A stretch of 64,000 nt of DNA from Candidula unifasciata (Eukaryota > Mollusca > Gastropoda > Stylommatophora > Geomitridae). Within the stretch, counting starts at the first letter, position 1. Each line of letters starts with the position of its first letter. The notes beneath the pieces were generated by a model. The model was not told where the DNA came from. It did no database searches and saw only the letters and a list, made by a program, of their open reading frames with translations. Both the position numbers and the translations under genes were made by a program. Location: positions 62,001 through 126,000 of the forward strand of contig CAJHNH020001090.1 in NCBI GenBank assembly GCA_905116865.2. Reading direction: 5' to 3'. Shown here piece by piece: positions 50,898-61,271 of the stretch.

Positions 50898-51429
50898 ACC
50901 ATTAAACCTCCTTTATAATGTTGATTACACAGCATCTTTAACGGTGATGGCTATACTGTGATTAATTGTCAAGATGCACCCTTTAGACTTGGGCAGGTAA
51001 AGATATGGGATATTTTTTTCGACTTTGGATAATGCCACCATTATAATTTTTAAGTACCCAAATAAAATAATAATGTGGGCTAACTTTGTAGCTTTAACTC
51101 TTTTGCTGCTACAGACTCTTCAGCCAACATTACCACTGTGCTAAGCTGAACCTTCCCTATGTGATGAATACTTTTCTATCACCCAAATGCAAAGGATGAG
51201 TCGAGCCGACTATTTTGTACACCCAAAAATGTTCACTATAGGGAAGTAGGTGGTGGCCGTAGTGCTGACAAGTCAGATGCACTGTGGCGACGCTAAGAAA
51301 CCTCTGCCTTTATAGAAAGGAAACACTATAAACTAGATTTAAATGTCCTGCTTCGCTAGGGATCGTGAAATAAAATGTATCCTCTGCTAAATCTACTTTT
51401 TTTTGTTTCCACCGCTACTATATATAGTA
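50898..51429. other. ZDHHC intron 1, nothing recognised
   Basis: No coding or named repeat. Confidence 0.5.
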
Positions 51430-51515
51430 GAAACTCCACAGTGGAGCGAACACAACAGTAGCTGAAGCCTTCCAATCGTCAGCAAAAATATTCTTTGAAT
51501 GTTTTGGTCCCTTTA
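51430..51515 (+). repeat. Copy of the GTTTCGGCC terminal-repeat family
   Basis: ACTCCACAGTGGAGCGAACA, CCAATCGTCAGCAAAAATA and GAATGTTTTGGTCCCTTT parallel the arm at 25640-25735. Confidence 0.45.
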
Positions 51516-51867
51516 CATTCCTTGTTTTTATTCTTCCTTGTTCTACTTCATCATCATCATCATCACCGTTGGCATGTGTTTAGTCATTGCCCGAGTGCAT
51601 CTGAGGCTCTGACACCCCCGGCCCATTCCATTGCCCCACAAACTTGACCGACAAATCTACGGCCCCCTCACCCCACCTGAAAGGGGGGGGGGTGTGGGGG
51701 TAATAGAAGAACTCATCTAGAAGAATCTTACCTCTTCACCCCGGGCTGCCACTGAGAGTTACAGTTTGCACTATTACCAATTACCCCCCCCCCCCCCCTT
51801 TTCCCAATATGATCTATTAATCTACCCTAAATCATAATTAATGTATTTCCAATGTTGTTACATTAAA
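51516..51867. other. ZDHHC intron 1, G and C runs
   Basis: Contains (CAT)n at 51547-51566, a G run at 51682-51691 and a C run at 51785-51798. Confidence 0.55.
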
Positions 51868-51937
51868 AAAATAATTAGGTTATCTTCCGAATAATGGTTC
51901 CAATTTATCGAGGTAAAAAAATATACCCTAACAGGGC

Positions 51938-51950
51938 CTCAGTCATGTGT
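51938..51950. repeat. Target-site duplication, left copy
   Basis: CTCAGTCATGTGT, identical to 52568-52580, borders the LINE fragment. Confidence 0.85.
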
Positions 51951-52567
51951 TCGCATGAAATAAATTGTCTATATCTGCAAAGCCGTCTCTTGTATGAATT
52001 TCACTGTCTTTTGTAATTCACTAAGCGGCCCGTAAAGTTTGACTTCCACAAGTGTCTCTTTTGGCCAAATGTTTTGCCTGAAAGCGTTGAATATGGGACA
52101 GTCTTGAAGGATGTGATCTGTTGTTTCAGGTGCCAGTCCACAAGTACACATGGCCGATTGGCCAATCTTAAATTTGCTGTACATGTGGGAGCGAAGTCTA
52201 TTGTGCCCTGTTCTAAGGCGAAGGATAATAACTTGCTCTGGTCTGTCCATAATATGGTAATCATCTTGTGCCAGTTTCGGTGGCATTCTGATTGATTTGA
52301 TCATTCTCTTCTTCTGTTGATAAGAGACTGGTATGTCAGGTTGTTCTTCAGTTGCACCTTCCTTAGCTAGTTTATCAGCTTTTTCATTTCCGGGAACTCC
52401 ACAGTGGGAAGGTATCCACTGCATTACTAATTTACAGCGGTTGCCTAGTTCGGATAATAGTGTCCGTATGCTTGGTAATTTTCCAGACTGGAGTAACTGA
52501 AGTACTGCTTTTGCATCTGTCAGGAATACCACTGGTTGTGAAAAATACCCTGTATTTAGTAGTTTCC
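51951..52567 (-). mobile_element. 5'-truncated LINE insertion, RNase H and zinc-knuckle end
   Basis: A minus-strand frame (stop near 51969) encodes the end of an RNase H domain (VVFLTDAKAVLQLLQSGKLP, WIPSHCGVPGNEKADKLAKE) and a Cys/His knuckle (CTCGLAPETTDHILQDCPIF). It is related to but distinct from the element at 61272. It is flanked by perfect copies of CTCAGTCATGTGT (51938-51950 and 52568-52580), a target-site duplication of the length expected for LINE insertion. The target was one arm of a palindromic DNA element. Confidence 0.88.
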
Positions 52568-52580
52568 CTCAGTCATGTGT
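52568..52580. repeat. Target-site duplication, right copy
   Basis: CTCAGTCATGTGT, identical to 51938-51950. It also belongs to the left arm of the interrupted palindrome. Confidence 0.85.
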
Positions 52581-52925
52581 CAATTGCGGACTTCCTGTGA
52601 ATTAAATTACGGCCACCGCCGAGAGTATCTCCCACGCCGCTACGTGCGGCATAGATTGGGGCTAAACTAGATGGCTGGGACTCACGAGCAGCAGCTACAG
52701 CATCTCCTGCAGCTTCCTTCATTTTATTTGCTTTTGAGTCCCAGCCATCTTATCTAGTTTAGCCCCAATCCATGCCTCGTGTAGCGGTGTGGGAGATACT
52801 CTCGGCTGTGGCAGTATAGTCCCCCGAAGTCCGCAATTGACACATGACTGAGTCCCTGTTAGGGTATATTTTCAGCCTCGATAATTTTGGACCGTTATCG
52901 GAAGATAGTCAATTATTTATACTTG

Positions 52926-55039
52926 GATGATCCATTGCCGAAAATGCTAGGAGCTGAAATTTTTCAATTGCGCTCTTAAAAATGAAGGGGTTGAGCACAG
53001 GACCTTTCCATTGCAAGGCAGATGTGATATGAACTACACTAGACTTTCATTTGAAAATAAAAACTATAAATAAGACCAGTACTGTACATTGTGATAGACA
53101 GACACATTCATTTCTTGTGTATATTGCAGAAGAAACAATAATTTTAATCGTCATATCAGTACGTAACCATATCTTGTTCTTGATTATTGGGGATTCATAT
53201 CTTGCTCACGGCCAGAAGTACACATTTCAGCCAACGTGCCTTGAAGATAACCCAACTCATTACTCACAGATTTAAGAGTTAACCTTACTCTTTAAAAAAA
53301 CTAAATTAATTCTTTATCTACGTCAATTAAACAATTTTCTAGCTATTTTGTTTTTTTAACGAAGAAAAAGTAGAGTGACACAAACCATAAATATATTTAT
53401 GGGTAAAAAAAAAAATACACTGTTCACCGACCACGCTTCTATGGTAAAGAAAGCATCAGGATAACGTGAAACGCATCTAAACACACCTAAACGCACATGG
53501 TAAGGGTTTTAATTGTATGTAAATGGGTCACTTGGATCAGATTTCAGTAATGTGTATTGCCATTTTACCCCTGATAATTATGGTCCTTAGCAGTCTGTAA
53601 GGAAAGTCGAAATTGTATTTTTTTACATCCTTAGCAGTAAGGGCACAGAAAAGGAAGATGTACAAATATGTCGTTAGCAGCCTATGGGGCAGACGTATAA
53701 TTACATTAGCAGCTTACAAGGCAGACATATAATTAGATCTTTAGCAGCGAAAGAGTTAAGGGGGATATTTTCTGTTGTATTTTCTGCAGCATTAATGTAT
53801 CTTCTGTGTGGTCTATTCCTCTCGCCCTTCAGCCATCATAAAGAACATGACCTTATTTCCTTGAAAAAAAAACCAGAAAGTTTCTTTTTAAAAATGTTGG
53901 AACTTATGAGCACAAGATTACTGGTTCTGCGTACTGTTGAGTAACGAGCAGAAAAATCCCTGAAACCAAGTCGTTGACATAAATAAACCGCCTTCTACCT
54001 TCTGTTTATGTCATTGCTATTTCCTGCTGTATACATTTTAAGTTTCTTTTTGTGACATCAATCACATTTCCTAAGGGCCTAATAATATTAGGGGTGCCAA
54101 CACAAAGAAAACATTAGGTGTGGGTGGCCTTTGGGGAGCCTTTAACCTTGTGAAATGTGTAGTAATAATAATGACTATTATTATATGCCAAATGGCATAT
54201 AGCATGGTGAAGCATGTCTATGCTGTCTTTGAGGTCGATATAGCAGAAATTATAACTAACTTCTACCTTGGAGTGGCTGCTGCATCAGAGGACTGAGCAC
54301 ACATGGGAATGTGCAGTGGCGTCGATTGCGATAAGTCTTTCAGTTTTTCTGTTTATTCTGCTGACGTTCATCATCAACACTGGGAAAATAAATATATTCT
54401 CATGCCTTTATAATCAGGCAATGGAGTAATTGCAATACCAGCTCCATAGCAAATGGGTCACCCCTTACCATAGTTGCTGAGGTCCTGTGTCAACAAAAAC
54501 CAGATTGAATGTCCATCGCTGTCCCTTGCAGAAAATGTTGTCACAAACTGCAGTCTTAGCAAATCCAGAAGCATACTCACACATTAAATGCATAAGGCAA
54601 CAGTTAGGAATGCCAGTACAGACACAAGAAATGTAGTTCATCATCGAAGGAAGCAGCAGTTACAACAGGTCAGTAGTTGCACCTGCAGTTAATCGTCCCA
54701 CAAATTCTCTGTTGTCAGACCACTTACCATTTTCTGAATCTGCAGTTCACAATACAGACCAAGTTGGGCAGAGCCTAAACAGCTTTCCAAGTGAAAATCC
54801 ACAGCTCACGTGCTTTGCACTCAACTCAGAATGTGGGCAACAGAACTGTACAGTTTCAGTCTACATATGGAGGAAAATGCAAGAGCTAACTATTGTCAGA
54901 AGCAAAAACTGGTGTTGGTGCGATAAATATAGTAAACCTGCCTATCTGTCATATTGACTGGAAGCCATGCCTTTGTGTTGCCATCAGTGCTGTGTATGTT
55001 ATGTTGGTTCCTAATTCAGCACAGTTCATTGTGTAAACC
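52926..55039. other. ZDHHC intron 1, apparently unique sequence
   Basis: No exon for the DHHC domain and no named repeat found. 53650-53750 has two loosely similar units around GGCAGACATATAATTA. Confidence 0.5.
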
Positions 55040-55047
55040 TCTTAGAT

Positions 55048-55252
55048 CAGCAGTTCTCAACCTGTGGGTCACAACCTCTTTGGGGGTTAAACGACCCTTT
55101 CACAGGGGTCACCTCAGACCATCTGAAAACACATATTCACTGAAGTTATGAAGTAGCAACGAGAATAATGTTATGGATGGTGGGGAGGGGGCCACCACAA
55201 CTTGAGGCACTGTATTAAAGTGTTGCGACATTAGGAAGGTTGAGAGCCACTG
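55048..55252. mobile_element. SPIN-like non-autonomous hAT element
   Basis: The 205-bp element starts CAGCAGTTCTCAACCTGTGG and ends GGTTGAGAGCCACTG. Between them are CTTTGGGGGTTAAACGACCC, TTTCACAGGGGTCACCTCAG, ACCATCTGAAAACACATATT and CTGTATTAAAG, which follow the SPIN (SPACE INVADERS) consensus as I remember it almost word for word. Flanks are TCTTAGAT (55040-55047) and TCTTGGAT (55253-55260), an 8-bp target duplication with one mismatch. SPIN is known for repeated horizontal transfer among tetrapods and some invertebrates. It has no coding capacity here. Identification is from memory, not a search. Confidence 0.85.
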
Positions 55253-55263
55253 TCTTGGATGAT

Positions 55264-55584
55264 CTATTCTTGGCATATTGTAAGCTGATTTAAGTCTGTT
55301 CTTGGCATATTGTAAGCTGATTTAAGTCTGTTCTTGGCATATTGTAAGCTGATTTAAGTCTGTTCTTGGCATATTGTAAGCTGATTTAAGTCTGTTCTTG
55401 GCATATTGTAAGCTGATTTAAGTCTGTTCTTGGCATATTGTAAGCTGATTTAAGTCTGTTCTTGGCATATTGTAAGCTGATTTAAGTCTGTTCTTGGCAT
55501 ATTGTAAGCTGATTTAAGTCTGTTCTTGGCATATTGTAAGCTGATTTAAGTCTATTCTTGGCATATTGTAAGCTGATTTAAGTA
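55264..55584. repeat. Minisatellite, 32-bp unit, 10 copies
   Basis: The unit is CTTGGCATATTGTAAGCTGA, TTTAAGTCTGTT, nearly invariant. It begins within a few bases of the right target duplication of the SPIN-like element. Confidence 0.96.
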
Positions 55585-55929
55585 TTTGTCATAAAGTCAA
55601 GTAATGCCCCCCCCCCCCCTCCCCATGGTTTGAATGTCAGGGGAGGATCCGCTGTAATCTGATATGCTGCTCCTATTTATATCCTCTGAAATGTATTTCT
55701 GCTAATGTTTGTTTTGTGTGTGTAACAGCAGATGTTTTTGTTAGAACCTTGAAGGCCTTCTTTTAAGCTATTGTTTCATGTTTCAGTCTACACATTTGTA
55801 TATTTATGTGATTATGTGTGAATGTATGTATAGTTTATACCATACTTTGGTGTTTGTACTTAACATGTATTATGTATATATTAACTCATATTATGTGTAT
55901 GTATTAATAGATTCTAAGTTAATTGTCCT
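55585..55929. other. ZDHHC intron 1, C run then AT-rich
   Basis: C/T run at 55606-55624. Nothing else recognised. Confidence 0.55.
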
Positions 55930-56145
55930 TCTTACGTTCACCAGCTGAAAATTCTGGTTGTTCAACCACCTCTGGACTTTGGACTTGTTCCAAATCCAGA
56001 GTTTTGCATGCACATTTGTTTTACAGATCTGACAAATTTGTATGCAGACTGTTGGTTTCTTGTCTCTTAGGCACATGCACTCAGACTGTTGAAGAAAACC
56101 CCAAATTAGTCGACTCTTTTTTAGTCCACACGGGGATCTAATTAA
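55930..56145 (-). mobile_element. SINE-A copy, 3' two-thirds
   Basis: CTTACGTTCACCAGCTGAAA, TTCAACCACCTCTGGACTTT, TTTGTATGCAGACTGTTGGT and CCCAAATTAGTCGACTC match the family. Confidence 0.75.
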
Positions 56146-56309
56146 TTAATTTATGTAGTAGCAAGCAACTCGTCATATGCTGCTGACTGCTGTTGCTTTA
56201 TTTCATTGTCTGTACCCTATTGCACAAATTCCGTTGACATATCTTATTTCATATTGATACTGTTTTAATCTTTCAGACTCCGTTAATTAAAATAACACTC
56301 TTCTTTGAA

Positions 56310-56635
56310 TAGGAGTTTCTCCTTGTGGGTTCTTTTGCGACCCCAGTTTGAGGGAGGAAAAGAATAGACCCACCACTGAGTTAACCAGCGTGTCGTTAAA
56401 GTAGATTCATTTAGAAGTCTTTCCTTTAAAGTCGGAATGCATCAGCCTGATATGCAAGGAGCCAGCAGTCTGCATGCAAATAAGCTAAATCTGTAAAATG
56501 GATGTGCACACAACACTCAGCTTCTGGAAAATCACTAAAATCCAGAGGTGAACAAACAACTAGAACTTTACTCTGGAGTTTACAGTGGGTGAACATGGAG
56601 AAGAAGAAGAATGAATAAGAAGAAGAGGAAGAAGA
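56310..56635 (+). mobile_element. SINE-A copy with (GAA)n tail
   Basis: CTTGTGGGTTCTTTTGCGAC, AATAGACCCACCACTG, AGTCTGCATGCAAATAAGCT, TTTACAGTGGGTGAACATGG and an A/G tail of GAAGAAGAAG units to 56635. Confidence 0.8.
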
Positions 56636-57204
56636 CCTTAGAAGTAATCAACCATTATTAATCATTAGCAGTTAATCAAAACTCAGAGAAAAACTCAACA
56701 CAGTATCTTGATATCTTTTAATAATCTAACCTTCCTCAGAGAGATATTTACTGTAAGAATTGACTATCAGACAAATGTAATTGATAATGGCTAAATGGAA
56801 GCTGTTTTCCTAGTATGACCACTTCAGACATGAGATACTTGTTAGATTAGCTCTAGGTCCTTGAGCTCCACTGTCTGCTCCAGCCAGGTCGGTTGAGTTC
56901 TGGGATAGTTATACAGAATTGATGAACATGACAGATAAATAGAGTGCCTGTCAGGATAATTTGCTAAATTAGTGATCCATTTAATGTTTCCAAAATGGGC
57001 ATCAAGAAGGCTGTCATTGTTATTTTTAGATTGTTTATGATCTGGCTGGTCAGCTGTTTCTGTTCACAGTGTGTCTATTGATTCCCCTTTTGCAGATTTA
57101 ACTTAAGGCCGAGTATTTTGGTTAACATTGAAAGATTATGAGACAAGACAGATAAATAGATAAACATCTTCTCTTTTCTGTGCTTCTTCTTTTTTTTTCT
57201 GTTT
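56636..57204. other. ZDHHC intron 1, nothing recognised
   Basis: No coding or named repeat. Confidence 0.5.
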
Positions 57205-57345
57205 TCGTCCTTAAAAGGGCAGTTGTGGTTTACAGCTAGGCTGTGACACCTGCTCCTCTAGACCCAACAAATCTAAAATCAGCAAACCTTCATTTATTAG
57301 CCTTTTATGAATTCTTATTAACAGAGGTTGGTCTGTTATTATTAT
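57205..57345 (+). repeat. Dispersed repeat B copy
   Basis: CGTCCTTAAAAGGGCAGTTG, GTTTACAGCTAGGCTGTGAC and AGAGGTTGGTCTGTTA match the family. Confidence 0.5.
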
Positions 57346-57419
57346 TATTATGTTTTTAGTTTGACAAATATTTTTTGTAAAGTTATTTTGTTTGATTGAC
57401 ATATCAGTTTTACACTGAG

Positions 57420-57690
57420 ACGCCCCCTTGTGGTGTCTGGGGTCCCAATGTGGGGGAAAACAAGAATAGACCCACAGCCTTCCCCAACAAGCATGACAAA
57501 AGAATCGACTAATTAGGAGCTTTCTTCAAACTCGGAGAGCATCTGCCTGAGAGGCAAGGAACCACCAGTCTGCATACAAATAAGCAACTGTAAAATGGAT
57601 GCAAACGCAAAACTCAGGTCCTGGAAAAGGACAAACAAGCAGGTCTTTCTCCCGGGGTTTACAGCCTGTGAACACAAACAACAATATATT
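57420..57690 (+). mobile_element. SINE-A copy
   Basis: CCCTTGTGGTGTCTGGGGTC, AGAATAGACCCACAG, AGCATCTGCCTGAGAGGCAA, CAGTCTGCATACAAATAAG and GTTTACAGCCTGTGAACAC match the family. Confidence 0.8.
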
Positions 57691-58734
57691 CTGTGACGCA
57701 TGATTAGTGATGATTGTTACTATTTGTTTACAGCTTGCTAAAATTTGCTAAAGGGGGTACACGAATCAGTCCATGATGTGTATGCTTTTTGTAAGTGATG
57801 CGTCAGTTAGTTGATAGGACAGTCTAAACCAGAGTTTTCCAAACTGTATTACAACACATTAGTGTGACAGATGCAGCGTGAAGGTTTTGTCTTGTGAACA
57901 TTACTAGTTTAACAAATTTTGTATCTGCCATATGTCTTGTAAGGGGTTAGTTAAACCTGTTATTTGATTGTAAACTGAACAACTGTGTCACTAAATAATT
58001 TTTATCTATAAAGTATGTCACCACCATGATAAGTTTGAAAAACTGATCCAATCATGACGGTTTTTTGTAACATTTCATTTAGTTGATATATCAGTCATTG
58101 TTCATTTAAAGATCACCTTCATCGCACATTAGATATTACCATAAGTGCTCCGATCACCCCCTGAGTATGTCTGTAAGTGTTTTTTGGCTAACAACACCCA
58201 TTCTGTTCTAGTTGATGTTATAATGGATAGCTTCTGCATGGTTTTCCTATCTCGCTGCTTCAGTTGGTACACCCAGGGTGTGCAGTCAATTCAGTAAAGA
58301 TTTATCGGTCAATAACTTATGTCATACTGCTAAGGGTAAATACAGAATATAGTGATGCATTGTTTGGGAATTTTTTGTAACGCAAGTTTCTATATGTGCA
58401 GGCGTTGGAGACTTGGTTTTAAAGATGACTTGTGATGAGAAGACCCTGGACAGATTAAAAGAGTAATGAAGATGTCCTGAAAGAAATTGACTTGTGGAAA
58501 GAACTGTTTACCCGCCTCAGAAGGAAGTAACTGATATTCTTGAGTCATGTTATCAGATGGAGAAAACTAGAGCACATCATGACGGTGGGAAAGCTGGAGA
58601 GGAGAAGAAGCAGAGGAGCACCAAGAAGGTGATGGACCGTTTGACCTCATGGCATGGAAGATCATCTGTGTCAGAATCAAAATAATAAGGCAGAAGATTA
58701 TGGAAAGACATTATGACCTCCACACAGCCGTGAC
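57691..58734. other. ZDHHC intron 1, possible LINE tail
   Basis: 58380-58720 (GGACCGTTTGACCTCATGGC, ATGGAAGATCATCTGTGTCA) shares phrases with 39750-39830 (TTTGACATCATGGTACAGAA, GATCCTCTGTGTCAGGACTG) and may be a decayed LINE 3' part. The rest is unassigned. Confidence 0.4.
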
Positions 58735-58828
58735 TTGTCCGCTCCGTAATTGCACTGCAGCCAGGGGAGTGAACTCCGACGAAGCGGTCGTCGCCTTTCA
58801 GCTAGCGACCATTATTTAAAGGAGAGCC
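58735..58828 (-). mobile_element. Single terminal arm of the GGCTCT-ended MITE family
   Basis: GTGACTTGTCCGCTCCGTAA, CTGCAGCCAGGGGAG and the terminal TTTAAAGGAGAGCC match the right arms at 45455-45540 and 45630-45733. Only one arm is present. Confidence 0.65.
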
Positions 58829-58835
58829 AAGAATG

Positions 58836-58910
58836 TAGTAAAACGGAGAAGCGAGCACCACAGGAGTATTCCGGTCATCAGAATGTTTCGGCCCTTTCAT
58901 CTCCCTTACA
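58836..58910 (+). repeat. Copy of the GTTTCGGCC terminal-repeat family, shorter
   Basis: GCGAGCACCACAGGAGTATT, CCGGTCATCAGAATGTTTCG and GCCCTTTCATC parallel 51430-51515. It directly follows a MITE arm. Confidence 0.4.
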
Positions 58911-59915
58911 CACTCTGGGGCGAGCCAACCCGGATCGCGACTCATGATTCCTTCTCATTATTCTCTCACTGTGTCTGTAGCCCGTTCTACCGTATTGCGT
59001 TGTATCTGTAACTCCTTTTCTGCCGTAGTTGTGTTATTTCATCTCTCTCAGACTCCAAGGCTGTTGTCCAAGGTGCACACACTTTGTGTTGAAGCAGTGC
59101 TTGTTTGAGCCTGAACTAGTTAATAGTTAATTTGAATTTTATTTGTGTATCCCTTTCATCACTTTATAGAAGTAAACATGTTGCATTAACTCCGTGTAGA
59201 TGGGAAAGAGGGGGGGAGGGGGGGTTTACATGTTGCATTAACTCCGTGTAGATGGGAAAGAGGGAAAAGGGGGGGGGGCATAAACGATTTTCTACATAAA
59301 AGAAAGAAACTATAATGGTAAAATTAACAGTTTTAAAACAGGTAATTAAACAACAACAATAGAATCCACCTATTTTTCTAGGAAGGTTAAACCCAGGGGG
59401 GGGGGGGGGGGGGGTAGAGAGTTGTTGGTTGCGTGCGCTTTTGATTACACTTTGTCTTTGTTGTTTCATCGGTGGTTGTCACATGCCATTATCACAGACT
59501 TGGATAGAAAAGCCGTCTTGTTTTTGCGCAATGTTTTCCCCGCTGCAACAACATTCATTGTTTATTTTGTCTTCACTTGTATATTGTGTCTGCAAATGTA
59601 ATTTGACAAAGTTAGAGTGGGTGGGGGAGAGTCCGGGGAAGCTAAATGTAGAATAAATAGATAGCCAGATAGCATGGATATAATGTATGTGACTGGAGTT
59701 GTGCCGATATCGAGACACGAATAAAGGCAAACTATGACTGTGAAGCTAAAAACAAAAAGGGAAAAGGGAGAGCGGGGGGTGGAACGCACACAATCATAAC
59801 CGAACTTGTGAACCAAAGTATTTTGTAACAGGTGAGGTTTTGAGATTAGTCAATAGGTAGCGTCACAGTCTTTGGAATCTAGGTTTCAGTTTTATATATG
59901 TTTATGTATGTAATT

Positions 59916-59919
<4 letters not shown>
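58911..59919. other. ZDHHC intron 1, unassigned, with G runs
   Basis: G runs at 59268-59278 and 59396-59413 and the tandem duplication at 59178-59280. No gene seen. Confidence 0.5.
59178..59280. repeat. Tandem duplication ending in G runs
   Basis: ATGTTGCATTAACTCCGTGT, AGATGGGAAAGAGGG occurs twice, each followed by a run of G. Confidence 0.88.

Positions 59920-59978
<59 letters not shown>
59920..59978. repeat. (TA)n microsatellite
   Basis: Uninterrupted TA/AT dinucleotides to the left of a LINE fragment. Confidence 0.95.
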
Positions 59979-59987
<9 letters not shown>

Positions 59988-59989
59988 CT

Positions 59990-60455
59990 CAAGATCTTCA
60001 ATTCTTGTGTGATTCCAGTACTAACCTATGGATGCGAGAGCTGGAAATCAACGAAAACTCTAGACACAAAATTAGACAGTTTTGAAAATAAATGCCTTAG
60101 AATAATACTAAATTTCAAATGGTCAGATTTCCGAACCAATGCACAAATAAGGCAAGAATCCAGGCAAGAGTATATGTCTAATTTTATACGAAAACGTCGC
60201 TGGAACTATGTCGGCCAGGCCCTTAGAATGGATAAATCAAGACTTCCTTACCAAGCCCTCATTTGGACACCACAGGGGAAAAGATCTCGTGGAAGACCAA
60301 GGGAAACCCCTACGTAGAACTATCATCAGGGAAGGCTCGCTCATGGGCCACTCAAACATCCAAGACCTACAACAGATTGCAACAAACCGCCATGCATGGA
60401 GAGTCATGACCTCTGCCCTATGTGCCGCACTCGACACAAGAGGAAAGACTAACTA
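59990..60455 (+). mobile_element. LINE C-terminal fragment flanked by (TA)n on both sides
   Basis: The frame SCVIPVLTYGCESWKSTKTL, FENKCLRIILNFKW, RRWNYVGQALRMDK and GKRSRGRPRETP is followed after a one-base frameshift by GHSNIQDLQQIATNRHAWRV and a stop near 60455. The YGCESW and GRPR motifs mark the end of a non-LTR ORF2. It is bounded by (TA)n at 59920-59978 and 60462-60520. Confidence 0.8.
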
Positions 60456-60460
60456 ACTAA

Positions 60461-60461
<1 letters not shown>

Positions 60462-60520
<59 letters not shown>
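60462..60520. repeat. (TA)n microsatellite
   Basis: Uninterrupted TA dinucleotides to the right of the LINE fragment, followed by (GTGT)n. Confidence 0.95.
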
Positions 60521-60523
<3 letters not shown>

Positions 60524-61271
60524 GTGTGTGTGTGTTTATTGTAGCAGGTCATTTAAAAAACTTCGTTCTCATCACTATCTGCTTGAAAGAAACCCGGACT
60601 CTTGCCAACTCACCTGTCTTGTACGCTTTCCTACCGAAGGTCTCACTTTATATCCTATGCTCGGTTCCTGCTAGTCGGCCTCTACGCCTCTTTCCTGGTA
60701 CCATCCTTTCTTCTATAATTTATTCCAGTCCCATGTAGCGCTTGATAGGACCACACTATTTCAGTTTCCGAGACAGGATGCTGTTTACTAGTCAATCTTC
60801 CTTGATGTTCAGATCTTTTAGGATGTCAGTATTTCTGATCTCTGTCCATGGTTTTCCGAGAATGTATCAATAATAACAGAGCCCATATTTTCTGCGATAT
60901 ATAAATAAAACACACTGGTGTCGCCGTTTTCGGACATCGGTACGAGCGTTTCGCCGTGAAAGATGTTACAGACTCACTAGTATTACTTAAGACGGCAGTG
61001 GAACCAACATTCCTTGGGGTTGAACAGGGCTTATCGGGATTTGTACATGTTGGATTCTCATCCTTGGAGTGTTGATCCTGCGATGTATAGTCCTGCAGGG
61101 TCACAAACTGCCAAACAGAGTGGAGATGGTACACAGTTAATTCAACAACAAGCTTTAATCAGCTGAACTGGGAGCGTTTGGGGGGAAGGGGGGGTGGGGG
61201 AGATAGAATACACAGCAAGGAGAAACGTGAATCAGAATGATTGACGAGACGGGAGACTGTTGTTGTTGTTG
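60521..61271. other. Sequence between LINE fragment and intact LINE; LINE 3' untranslated part
   Basis: The part next to 61271, on the minus strand starting with (CAA)n, is likely the 3' untranslated region of the long LINE. Its end point is not defined. 60930-60965 contains GGCGAAACGCTCGTACCGAT (minus) of unknown meaning. Confidence 0.4.

Larger units (their letters stand above)
51868..52925. mobile_element. Long palindromic (foldback) DNA element, interrupted by the LINE fragment
   Basis: The left arm (51868-51950 plus 52581-52684) reads as the reverse complement of the right arm (about 52736-52925). Shared landmarks are TATCTTCCGA, TATACCCTAACAGGG, CAATTGCGGACTTC, GAGAGTATCTCCCAC and AGCCCCAAT. 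With the LINE removed it is a hairpin of roughly 190-bp arms and a 50-bp loop, as in foldback/MITE elements. No transposase is present. Outer borders are approximate. Confidence 0.78.

Noticed and set aside
53684..53944. 86-codon frame as ZDHHC exon 2
   Set aside because: The peptide does not match the ZDHHC segment expected after FFAFD and no acceptor in the right phase precedes a matching sequence.
58494..58685. 63-codon frame with charged residues as an exon
   Set aside because: It shares phrases with repeat sequence at 39750-39830 and lacks splice signals. More likely LINE debris.
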